Shown here: positions 7,800-16,089 of the stretch, piece by piece
How the letters are laid out: the number at the start of each line of letters is the position of its first letter
Position numbering within the stretch: position 1 is the first letter of the stretch
Notes under the pieces: model-generated
Database searches by the model: none
What the model was told of the DNA's origin: nothing
The model's input: only the letters and a program-made list of their open reading frames with translations
From: Saprospirales bacterium
GTDB lineage: Bacteria > Bacteroidota > Bacteroidia > Chitinophagales > Saprospiraceae
Assembly (NCBI GenBank): GCA_016703765.1
Contig: JADJBL010000038.1
Span: 1 to 32,550 of the forward strand
Reading direction: 5' to 3'
Length of the DNA: 32,550 nucleotides
Position numbers and translations under genes: made by a program

Positions 7800-9089
7800 A
7801 TGTCCACACCCAAAACGGTTGCCTTTTATACCCTGGGCTGCAAGCTCAACTATTCGGAGACCTCCTCGATCGGGAGGTTGTTCGAGCAGTCGGGTTATGG
7901 GGAAATCGGCTTTGAGGATGGCGCCGACATCTACGTGATCAACACCTGTTCGGTGACCGATTTTGCCGACCGGAAATGCCGCAAGATCGTGCGGCAGGCT
8001 CTTCGGCACAATCCGAGCGCCTTCGTGGCAGTGGTGGGTTGTTATGCCCAGCTCAAGCCGGAGGAGATCGCCGGCATTCCGGGGGTGGACCTGGTGCTGG
8101 GGGCGGGAGAAAAATTCCGAATCCTGGATTACATCGACGGCCTGAGCAAGGCGCCCGGCAAGGGCATGGTCCGTGCCGGAGAAGTGCGGGAGGTCAGCGA
8201 TTTCGTCGACGCCTTTTCCTTCGGCGACCGCACCCGTTCGTTTTTGAAGGTGCAGGACGGCTGCGATTACAAATGTACTTTTTGCACCATCCCCATGGCG
8301 CGGGGCCGCAGCCGCAGCGACACCGTGGAGAACGTGGTGGCCAATGCCCGCAAACTCGCGGAAATGGGCATCCGGGAGATCGTGCTCACGGGGGTCAATA
8401 TCGGCGATTTCGGCAACGGCACAGAGGTGATCGAAGGAGTAAAACCCAAAAAAGAGGCGCTATTCATCGACCTGATCCAGGCATTGGAGGAGGTGGAGGA
8501 AATCCCTCGTTTCCGGATCTCCTCCATCGAGCCGAACCTTTGCACGGATGAGGTGATCGGATTTGTGGCGCAGTCGAAGCGCTTCATGCCTCATTTTCAC
8601 ATGCCGCTTCAATCGGGCAACAACAAACAGCTGGTGCAGATGCGGCGGCGCTACAAGCGGGAGCTCTATGCCGAGCGGGTGGCGAAGATCAAATCGCTGA
8701 TGCCGCATGCCTGCATCGGGGTAGACGTCATCGTGGGGTTCCCCGGGGAGACGGAGGCCGATTTTATGGAGAGCTTTCACTTCATCCATGGGCTGGATAT
8801 TTCCTACCTGCACGTGTTCACCTATTCCGAGCGCCCCAACACGCCGGCCGCGGAGATGGAAGGCGCCGTCCCCATGGAGGAGCGCCGCCGCCGCAACGAA
8901 ATGCTGACGATCCTGTCGGAGAAAAAGCGCAGGGCGTTTTACGAAGCGCATCTGGGGCAGGCCCGCGAGGTGTTGTTCGAGCACCACAGCGAGCCCGGCA
9001 AGCTATCCGGGTTTACGGACAATTATATCAAAATTGAGCGCCCTTATGAGGTAGGACTTGTGAATCAAATTGAATCGGTATTGCTCTAA
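7800..9089 (+). CDS. mtaB: tRNA t6A37 methylthiotransferase MtaB
   Basis: A 429-residue radical-SAM enzyme that converts t6A to ms2t6A at position 37 of ANN-decoding tRNAs. The N-terminal cluster domain has C14 (TLGCKLN), C50 (VINTCSV) and C81 (VVGCYAQ). The radical-SAM motif is C155-DYK-C159-TF-C162. 'GVDVIVGFPGETEADF' and 'HMPLQSGNNKQLVQMRRRY' are typical of the methylthiotransferase family. 'TLGCKLN' and the length favour MtaB over MiaB and RimO. A short TRAM-like tail ends 'GFTDNYIKIERPY'. ATG 7800 lies 2 nt past the amylase stop; the longer open frame upstream overlaps that gene. A strong inverted repeat follows at 9136. Confidence 0.92.
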   Translation: MSTPKTVAFYTLGCKLNYSETSSIGRLFEQSGYGEIGFEDGADIYVINTCSVTDFADRKCRKIVRQALRHNPSAFVAVVGCYAQLKPEEIAGIPGVDLVLGAGEKFRILDYIDGLSKAPGKGMVRAGEVREVSDFVDAFSFGDRTRSFLKVQDGCDYKCTFCTIPMARGRSRSDTVENVVANARKLAEMGIREIVLTGVNIGDFGNGTEVIEGVKPKKEALFIDLIQALEEVEEIPRFRISSIEPNLCTDEVIGFVAQSKRFMPHFHMPLQSGNNKQLVQMRRRYKRELYAERVAKIKSLMPHACIGVDVIVGFPGETEADFMESFHFIHGLDISYLHVFTYSERPNTPAAEMEGAVPMEERRRRNEMLTILSEKKRRAFYEAHLGQAREVLFEHHSEPGKLSGFTDNYIKIERPYEVGLVNQIESVLL

Positions 9090-9135
9090 ATGGCCAATAC
9101 CAGCGGCTTTATCGAAAAATTAAAAATTCGCCATA

Positions 9136-9194
9136 GGCGCAAAGACGCTAAGAATACGCAAAGAAGTTTTGCGCCGCCTTAGCGTCTTTGCGCC
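9136..9194. repeat. 17-bp perfect inverted repeat with an inner hairpin, spacer between mtaB and lgt
   Basis: The arms 9136-9152 (GGCGCAAAGACGCTAAG) and 9178-9194 are exact reverse complements. The 25-nt loop itself holds CGCAAA...TTTGCG, so the whole can form a nested cruciform. The GCAAAG-type unit recurs inside. It may act as a terminator for mtaB, although no T tract follows directly. Confidence 0.75.
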
Positions 9195-9286
9195 TTCGCG
9201 GTTAATATTTCCAAAGTTCAACTTCCCAGTACAATTTCAGTTAATTATTTTCCTACTTTTAGCCTTCAAACAAACCCATACCCTGC

Positions 9287-10439
9287 ATGTACCCCGATCT
9301 GTCCTATCTCTTCCACGACCTGTTCGGATCTCAGCCGGATAACTGGACTTCCATTTTCAAAACCTTCGGCCTGTTGCTGGTCATTTCGATCTTGTCGGCG
9401 GCTTTTATTCTCTACACGGAATTAAAGAGAAAGAAAGGGGAAGGCGTTTTCGAGGGCGAAAAAAGCGGTAACGGTGGAGGGCAGTCCTGCGACTTTGTCG
9501 GAACTGATCTCCAACGGCATCTTCGGGTTTATCGTCGGGTTTAAGCTCATTTATCTCCTCCAGCATTTCGACGAGTTTCAGGCGGATGCAGCCGGAGTGT
9601 TATTGTCGACCAAGGGCACGCTTTGGGCGGGCCTCGTTTTTGGGTTGTTATTCGTCGGTATCCGTTATTGGGAGAAGAACCGCAAAAAACTGCCCAAGCC
9701 GGTGGAGAAATCGGTCATGCTCTATCCGCACGACCGCATCGGCGATATCACAATCTGGGCGGCCCTATCGGGGATCGTCGGCGCCAAGGTATTTGCCATT
9801 ATCGAAGATATTCCCAGTTTCCTGGCCGATCCGGTCGGCACCTTCTTTTCCGGTAGCGGATTGGCCATCTACGGCGGCTTGATCGGCGGTTTCCTGGGGG
9901 TTTACTATTATTTGCGCCAGCACAAGATTCCCTTTTGGCCGGTGGCCGACGCCGTGGCGCCCGCCCTCATGATCGCCTACGGTATCGGGCGGCTGGGTTG
10001 TCATTTTTCGGGCGACGGCGACTGGGGCATCGCTGCCGCGGCTCAGCCCGAATGGTGGTTCTTGCCGGACTGGCTCTGGTCGTACGATTATCCGAATAAC
10101 GTAGCGCAGGACGGCGTCGAGATGGCCGGCTGCGAATACACCTATTGCCGCCGCCTCGAACCGGCGGTGTACCCCACCTCTGTTTACGAAACCATCATGG
10201 CCTTCCTCGTCGGGGGCTTTCTGTGGATGATCCGCAAGCGCCTTCCGGTGGCAGGGATGTTGTTTTTCATCTACCTCATTTTCAATGGAGTGGAGCGTTT
10301 CCTGATCGAAAAGATCCGGATAAACACCCGCTACGACCTGATGGGCATCAACCTGACCCAGGCCGAATTGATCGCGATAGGCATCTTCCTGACCGGAGTG
10401 ATCGGGCTGTTCGTCCTTTGGCGGAAGAAAAAAAGTTAA
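9287..10439 (+). CDS. lgt: Prolipoprotein diacylglyceryl transferase, frame broken by one base
   Basis: Transfers diacylglycerol from phosphatidylglycerol to lipobox cysteines; polytopic inner-membrane enzyme. ATG 9287 starts 'MYPDLSYLFHDLFG', typical of Bacteroidota Lgt. This frame runs out after 'LKRKKGEGVFEG'; the rest continues in the next frame as 'AVTVEGSPATLSELISNGIF'. Removing one A from the A6 run at 9459-9464 joins them into 383 residues. The second part carries the core: 'GSGLAIYGGLIGGFLG' and the signature 'GIGRLGCHFSGDGDWG' with its essential Arg, plus several TM helices. As lgt is normally essential, a real null mutation is unlikely. It follows mtaB after a 197-nt spacer and ends 32 nt before the convergent barrel gene. 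Confidence 0.87.
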
Positions 10440-10471
10440 ATTCCTTGCGGGGGTCCCGGCTTTAGTTTCCC

Positions 10472-11275
10472 CTAGAGCGCAAATGCGTACCGGGCGTGAA
10501 ACATCAGGGAGGTAAATGCCAGGCCGTTGGGGAAGTATCCCCCGACCCGGTTGTCGGCCTGCTTGTCATAGCCCCAGATCAGCAGGGAGGTGGAGGAGGT
10601 GAATTGCCTGGAAAAGGTGAGCCCCCAACCCAGTCGTCCGATCTTTCCGAAAGATTTTTCCCATTCCATTCCCGCCAGGAAGCCCGGGCTGGGTTCCTCG
10701 TCGAAGATGAGGAACATGAAGGACTGGTTTTCCGACACGTCGAAGACTTCCACCTTGGAGGGGGTCTCTCTCGTCGAGGGCCCATCGAGGATGAAATCGT
10801 CGGTCACGCCGCTCCAATCGACAAAAACCCCTGCTTTGAGGTGAAGGCGCCAGTTTCGCTCCGCGCTGTAAAACGGGATCAAATCCAGGACCAGCGGCAC
10901 GCGAAACATCCGCACGGCAATCTCCGAGCGGCAATAGCTGCAATTGTCGTCGTTGAGGTTTTGAAAAAGGCCGAAATAGCTGATGCTTCTGGACGTAACT
11001 CCAAGGCCCGTTTCGACGGCCCATTGCTTTCCCAACGGCACGGTAAAGCCCAATTGAAGCGAGAAGGGGTCGCCGAGCTGCACCTTGCTTACCCCGTTTG
11101 CGGCGAGGATTTGCAGGGGGAATGGGTTGTTGTACCTCCGGCTGAGCTGCTGGAAATCGTACCCGTACCCCGCAGTAAGGGAAATCGCCCAGGGGTTTTC
11201 GCGTTCCTGGGCCTGAGAATCGGCCGGCCATACTCCCATAGCAAGCAGGCACAGGCAAAAGATCAAAGTCTTCAT
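10472..11275 (-). CDS. Outer-membrane beta-barrel-like protein
   Basis: A 267-residue exported protein, start ATG 11275, with signal peptide ending near DSQA-QE (residues 1-22). The mature chain alternates aromatic/hydrophobic strands and polar turns: 'PWAISLTAGYGYDFQQL', 'PFSLQLGFTVPLGKQW', 'AVETGLGVTSRSISYFG', 'GLTFSRQFTSSTSLLIWGY', finishing 'TSLMFHARYAFAL'. This is the pattern of small Bacteroidota outer-membrane barrels (PorT/OmpW-like), but no exact family is recognised. Two cysteines (NCSYCRS) may form a disulfide in an external loop. It is convergent with lgt and divergent from the PurF-like gene, so it is likely monocistronic. Confidence 0.75.
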   Translation of the reverse strand: MKTLIFCLCLLAMGVWPADSQAQERENPWAISLTAGYGYDFQQLSRRYNNPFPLQILAANGVSKVQLGDPFSLQLGFTVPLGKQWAVETGLGVTSRSISYFGLFQNLNDDNCSYCRSEIAVRMFRVPLVLDLIPFYSAERNWRLHLKAGVFVDWSGVTDDFILDGPSTRETPSKVEVFDVSENQSFMFLIFDEEPSPGFLAGMEWEKSFGKIGRLGWGLTFSRQFTSSTSLLIWGYDKQADNRVGGYFPNGLAFTSLMFHARYAFAL

Positions 11276-11437
11276 AAGCTGAAAATTTAGTGAATAAAAA
11301 ATGTTTTCCTTTCATTCTGCGCCGACCGGGCGGAGAATGCCAGTTTTTATACCAGCTTGCGGGGGAGTGTAAATTTCGGAGACGGACTTGCGGAATAAAA
11401 TTAAAAACTTTTCCCAAAACGGCGCATTCTATTACCA

Positions 11438-11445
11438 TAACTTTG
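11438..11445 (+). promoter_or_regulatory. Bacteroidota -7 box for the PurF-like gene
   Basis: TAACTTTG, an exact TAnnTTTG match, ends 26 nt before ATG 11472. A good -33 TTTG is not visible; TTTT at 11409-11412 is somewhat far. Confidence 0.55.
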
Positions 11446-11471
11446 CGCTTTCAAAACCGGCAAGCCCCTAA

Positions 11472-13364
11472 ATGAGTGAGCAGATCAAACACGAGTGCGG
11501 GATCGTTCTGATCCGCCTTTTGAAGCCCCTTTCTTTTTACCAGGAAAAATACGGCACGGCCCTCTACGGGATCAACCTCCTGCAGCTATTGATGCAGAAG
11601 CAGCGCAACCGCGGGCAGGACGGCGCCGGTATCGCCACGATCAAGATCGGGCTGCCCCCCGGGCAGATCTACGTCAACCGGAAGCGGAGCAACGCCTCCC
11701 AACCCCTCAAGGATATTTTTGAAAAGGTGTTTGAGCCCTTCCGAGACCTGAGCGAGGAACAGATGAACGATACGGAATGGCTCAAGGAGAACATCCCCTT
11801 CATGGGCGAACTGCTCCTGGGCCACCTGCGCTACGGCACCCATGGGGGCAACGACATCGAGAGTGTGCACCCCTTTCTTCGCGAAAACAACTGGGTCAAC
11901 CGAAACCTCGTGCTGGCTGGAAATTTCAACCTGACCAATACGGACGAGCTCTTCGACGAACTGGTGGCGCTCGGCCAGTTTCCCCGGCGGAAAGCCGACA
12001 CCGTGACCGTGCTGGAAAAGATCGGCCACTTCCTCGACGACGAAGTGCAGCGCCTTCATACCTGGTACAAGCCCGACGGCTATTCCAACATGGAGATCAA
12101 CGACCTCATCTTCGATAACCTCGACGTACAACGCCTCCTGCGGCGCTCGACCAAAAAATTCGACGGCGGTTACGTCATGGGCGGGCTCATCGGCCACGGC
12201 GACGCCTTCGTCATGCGCGACCCCGCCGGCATCCGCCCCGCCTACTACTACCACGACGAGGAGATCGTGGTCTGCTGCAGCGAGCGCCCCCCCATCCAGA
12301 CGGCGCTCGACGTAAATTTCAAGTTTATCAAGGAACTCCAGCCCGGCCACGCCCTCATCATCAAGAGGGGCGGCAAGGTTGCTGAACTACCTTTCCAGGA
12401 GCCGAAGCCCCGTGCCGCCTGCTCCTTCGAACGCATCTACTTCTCCCGCGGCAGCGACCGCGACATCTACCTGGAGCGCAAAAAACTGGGCGAGCAACTC
12501 ACCGGAGCCGTGCTCAAAGCCGTCGACTATGACCTCGAACACACCGTCTTTTCCTTTGTGCCAAATACCGCCGAGACCGCCTTTTTCGGGCTGATCAAGG
12601 GCATGGAGAAGCACCTCAACGTGGTCAAGCAGGAAAAAATTCTGGAATTAGGCAAGGGCCTCAATCCGAAAAAGCTGGAAAAGATCCTCGCCATGACCGC
12701 CCGCGTGGAAAAGCTGGTACTCAAGGACGAAAAGCTGCGCACCTTCATCGCCGACGATGTTTCCCGCAGCGAGTTGGTTTCGCACGTGTACGACGTCACC
12801 TACGGCATCGTGCAGGACGAGGTCGATACCCTCGTGCTGCTCGACGACTCCATCGTGCGGGGCACCACCCTGCGCGACAGCCTCATCAAGATCGTGTCGC
12901 GGCTCCGGCCCAAAAAGATCATCTTCGTATCCTCGGCGCCGCAGATCCGCTACCCCGATTGCTACGGGATCGACATGTCGAAAATGAAGGATTTTGTGGC
13001 CTTCCAGGCCCTGATCCAACTGCTGCACAGTACGGGCCAGAGCCACCTCCTCACCGAGGCCTACAACCGCTGCAAGGAGCAGGAGCACCTCCCCGTCGAA
13101 CAGATCTGTAACCAGGTCGCCTCCCTCTACGACCGTTTTTCGTACGACGAGGTCACCCAAAAGATCGCTAAAATCGTCACTCCCAAAGGGATCAAACCCA
13201 GCGTAGAGGTGATCTACCAGACCATCGAAGGCCTCCATTCCGCCTGCCCGGACCACCTGGGCGACTGGTATTTTTCGGGCAATTACCCCACTCCCGGCGG
13301 GAACCGGGTAGTGAACCGGGCCTTTATGAATTATATGGAGGATCGGGATGAGAGAGCCTATTAG
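11472..13364 (+). CDS. purF: Amidophosphoribosyltransferase-type protein (PurF-like, long Bacteroidota form)
   Basis: A 630-residue class-II glutamine amidotransferase/phosphoribosyltransferase. Cys9 in 'MSEQIKHECGIVLIR' is the N-terminal nucleophile after removal of an eight-residue leader. 'KQRNRGQDGAGIATI' and 'LLGHLRYGTHGGNDI' are glutaminase motifs, and 'LLDDSIVRGTTLRDSL' near residues 455-470 is the PRPP-binding loop. It is longer than the roughly 500-residue classical PurF and belongs to a Bacteroidota form usually annotated as amidophosphoribosyltransferase. It may be the purine-pathway enzyme or a paralogue; no other pur gene is nearby. Its TAG stop lies inside the inverted A/T-rich array at 13362-13440. 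Confidence 0.85.
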   Translation: MSEQIKHECGIVLIRLLKPLSFYQEKYGTALYGINLLQLLMQKQRNRGQDGAGIATIKIGLPPGQIYVNRKRSNASQPLKDIFEKVFEPFRDLSEEQMNDTEWLKENIPFMGELLLGHLRYGTHGGNDIESVHPFLRENNWVNRNLVLAGNFNLTNTDELFDELVALGQFPRRKADTVTVLEKIGHFLDDEVQRLHTWYKPDGYSNMEINDLIFDNLDVQRLLRRSTKKFDGGYVMGGLIGHGDAFVMRDPAGIRPAYYYHDEEIVVCCSERPPIQTALDVNFKFIKELQPGHALIIKRGGKVAELPFQEPKPRAACSFERIYFSRGSDRDIYLERKKLGEQLTGAVLKAVDYDLEHTVFSFVPNTAETAFFGLIKGMEKHLNVVKQEKILELGKGLNPKKLEKILAMTARVEKLVLKDEKLRTFIADDVSRSELVSHVYDVTYGIVQDEVDTLVLLDDSIVRGTTLRDSLIKIVSRLRPKKIIFVSSAPQIRYPDCYGIDMSKMKDFVAFQALIQLLHSTGQSHLLTEAYNRCKEQEHLPVEQICNQVASLYDRFSYDEVTQKIAKIVTPKGIKPSVEVIYQTIEGLHSACPDHLGDWYFSGNYPTPGGNRVVNRAFMNYMEDRDERAY

Positions 13365-13440
13365 TTTTTAATTTTTAGTTCTTAGTTTTTAGTTGTTGGA
13401 GGAATCCAACTAAAAACTAAAAATTAATAACTAAAAACTA
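13362..13440. terminator. Inverted TTTTTAGTT-type array between convergent genes (likely bidirectional terminator)
   Basis: Left arm 13362-13400 repeats TTAGTTTTTA-like units; right arm 13405-13440 is close to its reverse complement, with GTTGGA/TCCAAC closing the 4-nt loop. The PurF-like stop TAG (13362-13364) and the reconstructed aminotransferase stop (13440-13438) both lie in the arms. U-rich tracts occur in both directions. Confidence 0.65.
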
Positions 13441-14579
13441 GGAACTCAAACCTCTAAGCTTCTCCCCAGCCCTTTCCAACAATTCTTCCGTTTTCCAAAA
13501 CAAAACCTCAGCACCTTTTCATCGCGCTTGTGGACGTAGAAAGATGACACCGGGATGGCGGCCACGCCGATCTCGCGGGTGAGCCATTGGCAGAATTCGA
13601 AGTCGGGAAGGTCGCTCACCGGGCTGTAGTCGGCCAGTTGGAAATAGGTGCCCTCGCAGGGGATGGGGCGCAGGCCGCTGCCTGCGATGGCCTGGAGGAA
13701 AAAATCCCGCTTTTGCTGGTAGAAGGCGGGGAGCCCGAGGTATTCTTCCGGACGTTGGAGGAATTCGGCCAGGGCGTGCTGGATGGGGGTGTTGGCAGAA
13801 AAGACGTTGAATTGGTGGACTTTTCGAAACTCCTTCATCAGGTAGGGCGGGGCGACGCAATAGCCCATTTTCCAGCCCGTATTGTGGAAGGTTTTTCCGA
13901 AGGAAAAGACGGCCAGGCTGCGGCTGTAGAGCTTGGGATACCAGAAGACGCTTTCGTGTTTGCGTCCGTCGAAGATGAGGTGTTCGTAGACCTCGTCGCT
14001 CAGCACCCAGAGGTCGTGCCGTTCGGCGAGTTGCTCCAGGGCATGCAGGTCGGCGGCGGTGAAAGTCTTGCCCGTGGGGTTATGCGGCGTGTTGACGATG
14101 ATCATGCGGGTGCGGGGGGTAACGAGTTGTTCCAGCCGGGCCCAATCGACGCGGTAGTCGGGCGCCGCGAGTTCGTAGGAAACGGCCACGCCTCCCTGCA
14201 CTTCGATAGCCGGGCCGTAGGAGTCGTACGCCGGTTCGACGAGTATGGCCTCGTCGCCGGGGCCGATGAGCGCGGCGATGGCCGTAAAGAGCGCCTGGGT
14301 GCCTCCGGAGGTGACGGTGATCTCCGTTTCGGGATCGACTTCCAGCCCGTAGAGCGAGTGGATCTTTTCGGCGATGACCTTCCGAAGCGCCGGCACGCCG
14401 GGCATGGGGGCGTATTGGTTCATGCCCTGGTTCATGTATTTCATCACCAGGTCGCGGAGCGCCTGCGGCGGATCGAAATTGGGGAATCCCTGCGACAGGT
14501 TGATCGCGCCGTGTTCATTGGCCAGGGCCGACATGACGGCGAAAATGGTGGTGCCGATGTGGGGGAGTTTGGATTTCAT
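13438..14579 (-). CDS. PLP aminotransferase, methionine aminotransferase type (YbdL-like)
   Basis: A fold-type I aminotransferase for methionine or other large amino acids. ATG 14579 starts 'MKSKLPHIGTTIFAVMSALA', followed by 'LSQGFPNFDPP'. PLP contacts are N167 (NTPHNPTG), D195 and Y198 (LSDEVYEH), and the Schiff-base Lys229 (SFGKTFHNTGWKMGY). As written, the frame ends at 13446 with an odd tail after 'LRFCFGKRK'. Adding one base to the A4 run 13497-13500 (T4 in the message) restores 'CFWKTEELLERAGEKLRG' and a stop at 13440-13438, the normal C-terminal helix. The open frame upstream of 14579 only translates the heptamer array (PVTSHQS repeats) and is not counted. The gene is divergent from the hisB-like gene. 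Confidence 0.88.
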
Positions 14580-14583
14580 GGTT

Positions 14584-14667
14584 GGTGACTGGTGACTGGT
14601 GACTGGTGACTGGTGACTGGTGACTGGTGACTGGTGACTGGTGACTGGTGACTGGTGACTGGTGACT
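14584..14667. repeat. Twelve tandem copies of GGTGACT
   Basis: Twelve uninterrupted identical 7-bp units lie 4 nt upstream of the aminotransferase ATG. A -7 box at 14680-14687 places them in that gene's mRNA leader. There are no spacers, so it is not a CRISPR. Copy number is likely to vary by slippage. Confidence 0.95.
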
Positions 14668-14679
14668 GGTGCGCTTTTA

Positions 14680-14687
14680 CAAAAGTA
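14680..14687 (-). promoter_or_regulatory. Bacteroidota -7 box for the aminotransferase
   Basis: On the minus strand TACTTTTG matches TAnnTTTG. Transcription would begin near 14673, just before the heptamer array. No clear -33 box is seen. Confidence 0.45.
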
Positions 14688-14758
14688 TTTCAAAACAGGT
14701 AAAAAATGATATGGCTTAAGGGAAAGGCAAAATTCATAAATTGCGCTGACTTTCCATC

Positions 14759-14786
14759 ACCAGTCACTAATCACTAGTCACCAGTC
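14759..14786. repeat. Four degenerate copies of the same heptamer, inverted
   Basis: ACCAGTC-ACTAATC-ACTAGTC-ACCAGTC are rotations of AGTCACC, the reverse complement of GGTGACT, and end 8 nt before the hisB-like ATG. With 14584-14667 they form the two arms of a large potential hairpin about 90 nt apart. Confidence 0.85.
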
Positions 14787-14794
14787 ACTATAAT

Positions 14795-15375
14795 ATGCAG
14801 CGCATCCTCTTCCTCGACCGCGACGGCACGATTGTATTGGAGCCATTGGATTACAGGGTCGACTCCCATGAAAAGATCGTTTTTTACCCGGGCGTTTTCC
14901 AGTGGCTGGGGCGCATTGTTCGGGAGCTGGACTATCAGCTCGTCATGATCACCAATCAGGACGGCCTGGGCACGGAGCGGCTGCCGGAGGAGCGGTTTTG
15001 GCCGCCTCATCAATTCATTATCCGGGCATTTGCAGGGGAGGGATTTTATTCAAGGAGGAACATATCGACCGCACCTTCGCTTATGAGAACGCACCGACCC
15101 GAAAGCCCGGCACGGGTTTGCTCACGCACTTCATGCAGGGCGGCTACGACCTGGCCCATTCCTTTGTCATCGGCGACCGCCTCACCGACATGGAGCTGGC
15201 CAAGAACCTCGGCGCGCGGGGCATCTGGCTGAAACAGGATGCGGCCCTCGGCGCCACAGAGATCAAGGGTCCCCGCCAGGAGCTCGACGCCGTGATCGCT
15301 TTGACGGACAACAACTGGGAGTCCGTCTATCGTTTTTTGAAAGCCTTGGAACCTTCTTCCTCCGGTGGCGGTTAG
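14795..15375 (+). CDS. hisB: Histidinol-phosphatase-type HAD enzyme (HisB-N like), frame broken by one base
   Basis: A HAD-superfamily phosphatase, probably histidinol-phosphate phosphatase of histidine synthesis; the C-terminal dehydratase domain of bifunctional HisB is absent. The first part has the nucleophile motif 'FLDRDGTIV', then 'DYRVDSHEKIVFYPGVF' and 'VMITNQDGLGTE'. After 'IIRAFAGEGF' the frame is lost; the neighbouring frame carries 'LFKEEHIDRTF', 'APTRKPGTGLLTHF' and 'SFVIGDRLTDMELAKNLGA' with the metal-binding Asp. One extra T in the T4 run 15044-15047 restores a 193-residue protein. The zinc-loop cysteines of E. coli HisB-N are not present, as in Bacteroidota versions recalled from memory. 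GmhB-type phosphatase is the alternative. tRNA-Phe follows. Confidence 0.78.
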
Positions 15376-15395
15376 CAAAAATATTTCTGCAAGCA

Positions 15396-15426
15396 TTGCG
15401 CGAAGTCGGAAAAGAGTCTAAATTTG
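15396..15426 (+). promoter_or_regulatory. Bacteroidota promoter of tRNA-Phe
   Basis: TTG (15396-15398), a 20-nt spacer, then TAAATTTG (15419-15426), an exact TAnnTTTG. The mature tRNA begins 22 nt further on. This is one of the best promoters in the window. Confidence 0.72.
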
Positions 15427-15447
15427 CCCTCGCTTTAGCAGTAAGCA

Positions 15448-15520
15448 GGTGCGGTAGCTCAGTCGGTAGAGCAATGGACTGAAAATCCATGTGTCGGCGG
15501 TTCGATTCCGTCTCGCACCA
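15448..15520 (+). tRNA. tRNA-Phe (anticodon GAA)
   Basis: A 73-nt cloverleaf. Acceptor GGTGCGG pairs with TCGCACC (one G-T) plus discriminator A; D arm GCTC/GAGC; anticodon stem ATGGA/TCCAT around loop CTGAAAA, anticodon GAA; variable loop GTGTC; T arm GGCGG-TTCGATT-CCGTC. The 3' CCA is not encoded (CGA follows). It has its own promoter and an intrinsic terminator 10 nt downstream. Confidence 0.97.
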
Positions 15521-15530
15521 CGAAAGAGAG

Positions 15531-15566
15531 AAGCCCCTTGACCAGGAGATGGTTGAGGGGCTTTTT
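15531..15566 (+). terminator. Intrinsic terminator of tRNA-Phe
   Basis: A 13-bp stem (15531-15543 with 15551-15563, including G-T pairs) around loop AGGAGAT, with a GC-rich AAGCCCC/GGGGCTT base running into a T tract. Confidence 0.9.
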
Positions 15567-15724
15567 GCATTAAAATTGATGTCTCCTCGGCGTCTCCCGA
15601 TAAGCTTAGGGTTACCCATAAATTCGGAGCAAGCCTGAGGTTTCCGACCCACCCCCCGGCCCTAGGGCAAACGCATCATAACTATTGAAAAATCAAGGTC
15701 CTTTGTCCCGGACCCACCGGCCGA

Positions 15725-15932
15725 AACCCCTGAAAGGGGTTGAATATTCATAGCCCCGGGTGGAACCCGGGGAAAAGAGGCATCCCATCCGAATAACCGC
15801 GTAGCGGTTGAATAAAGCGTTTAATGGATGCAGATATCCCTTCTTTTGTTCAACCGCTACGCGGTTGTATGCTTTGCGCTTGATTCCCCGGGTTTCACCC
15901 GGGGCTATGAATATTAAATCCCTACGGGATTT
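15725..15932. repeat. REPIN-like pair of inverted triple-hairpin units
   Basis: Left unit: hairpins at 15725-15741 (AACCCCT-GAA-AGGGGTT), 15754-15772 (CCCCGGGT-GGA-ACCCGGGG) and 15795-15809 (AACCGC-GTA-GCGGTT). After a 42-nt middle the same three appear inverted: 15852-15866, 15886-15904 (CCCCGGGT-TTC-ACCCGGGG) and 15916-15932 (AAATCCC-TAC-GGGATTT). All six loops are 3 nt. The linker GAATATTCATAG and its complement are conserved. The same unit precedes the transposase at 32377-32457. It is presumably a non-autonomous element mobilised by such a RAYT enzyme. Confidence 0.85.
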
Positions 15933-16008
15933 TGACAAGTTTTTCAAAAGCTCGCTTTGCTTGTTTTTACTATACTTTAGATGCGTTTTCCCTGGGGCGC
16001 TGAGGGCT

Positions 16009-16084
16009 TATAGCTCCCGCTCGCCGGCGCAGCGTCCCTGCCTGCCGGCCGGCAGGCTCTTCGAGAGACGCTGCTGGGACTATA
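16009..16084. repeat. Palindromic element with nested inverted repeats
   Basis: Outer arms TATAGcTCCC (16009-16018) and GGGACTATA (16076-16084), middle arms CAGCGTC (16030-16036) and GACGCTG (16067-16073), and an 18-bp perfect palindrome at 16040-16057 (GCCTGCCGG/CCGGCAGGC). It is GC-rich in an AT-rich surrounding and ends 6 nt before the regulator's stop. It may be a small mobile repeat or a terminator for the XRE gene. Confidence 0.6.
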
Positions 16085-16089
16085 CTGAC

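Larger units (their letters stand above)
15521..16089. other. Gene-free stretch between tRNA-Phe and the XRE regulator
   Basis: This 569-nt stretch holds the tRNA terminator (15531-15566), a REPIN-like double triple-hairpin (15725-15932) and a further palindromic element (16009-16084). No coding frame with a sensible start or composition was found. In 15567-15724 and 15933-16008 nothing specific is seen. Confidence 0.7.

Noticed and set aside
9459..9464. Programmed frameshifting in lgt at the A6 run
   Set aside because: Lgt is not known to use it, there is no stimulatory structure evident, and eight other similar breaks in the window point to indel errors.
14584..14667. Possible CRISPR array from regular GGTGACT repeats
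   Set aside because: The units are contiguous 7-mers without spacers, and no cas genes are nearby.
14580..14693. N-terminal extension of the aminotransferase with PVTSHQS peptide repeats
   Set aside because: It is the in-frame translation of the heptamer array with a TTG start overlapping a -7 box; the family starts at MKSKLPHIG.
15448..15520. tRNA-Phe as a phage or island attachment site
   Set aside because: No integrase gene and no repeated tRNA 3' segment were found downstream within the window.
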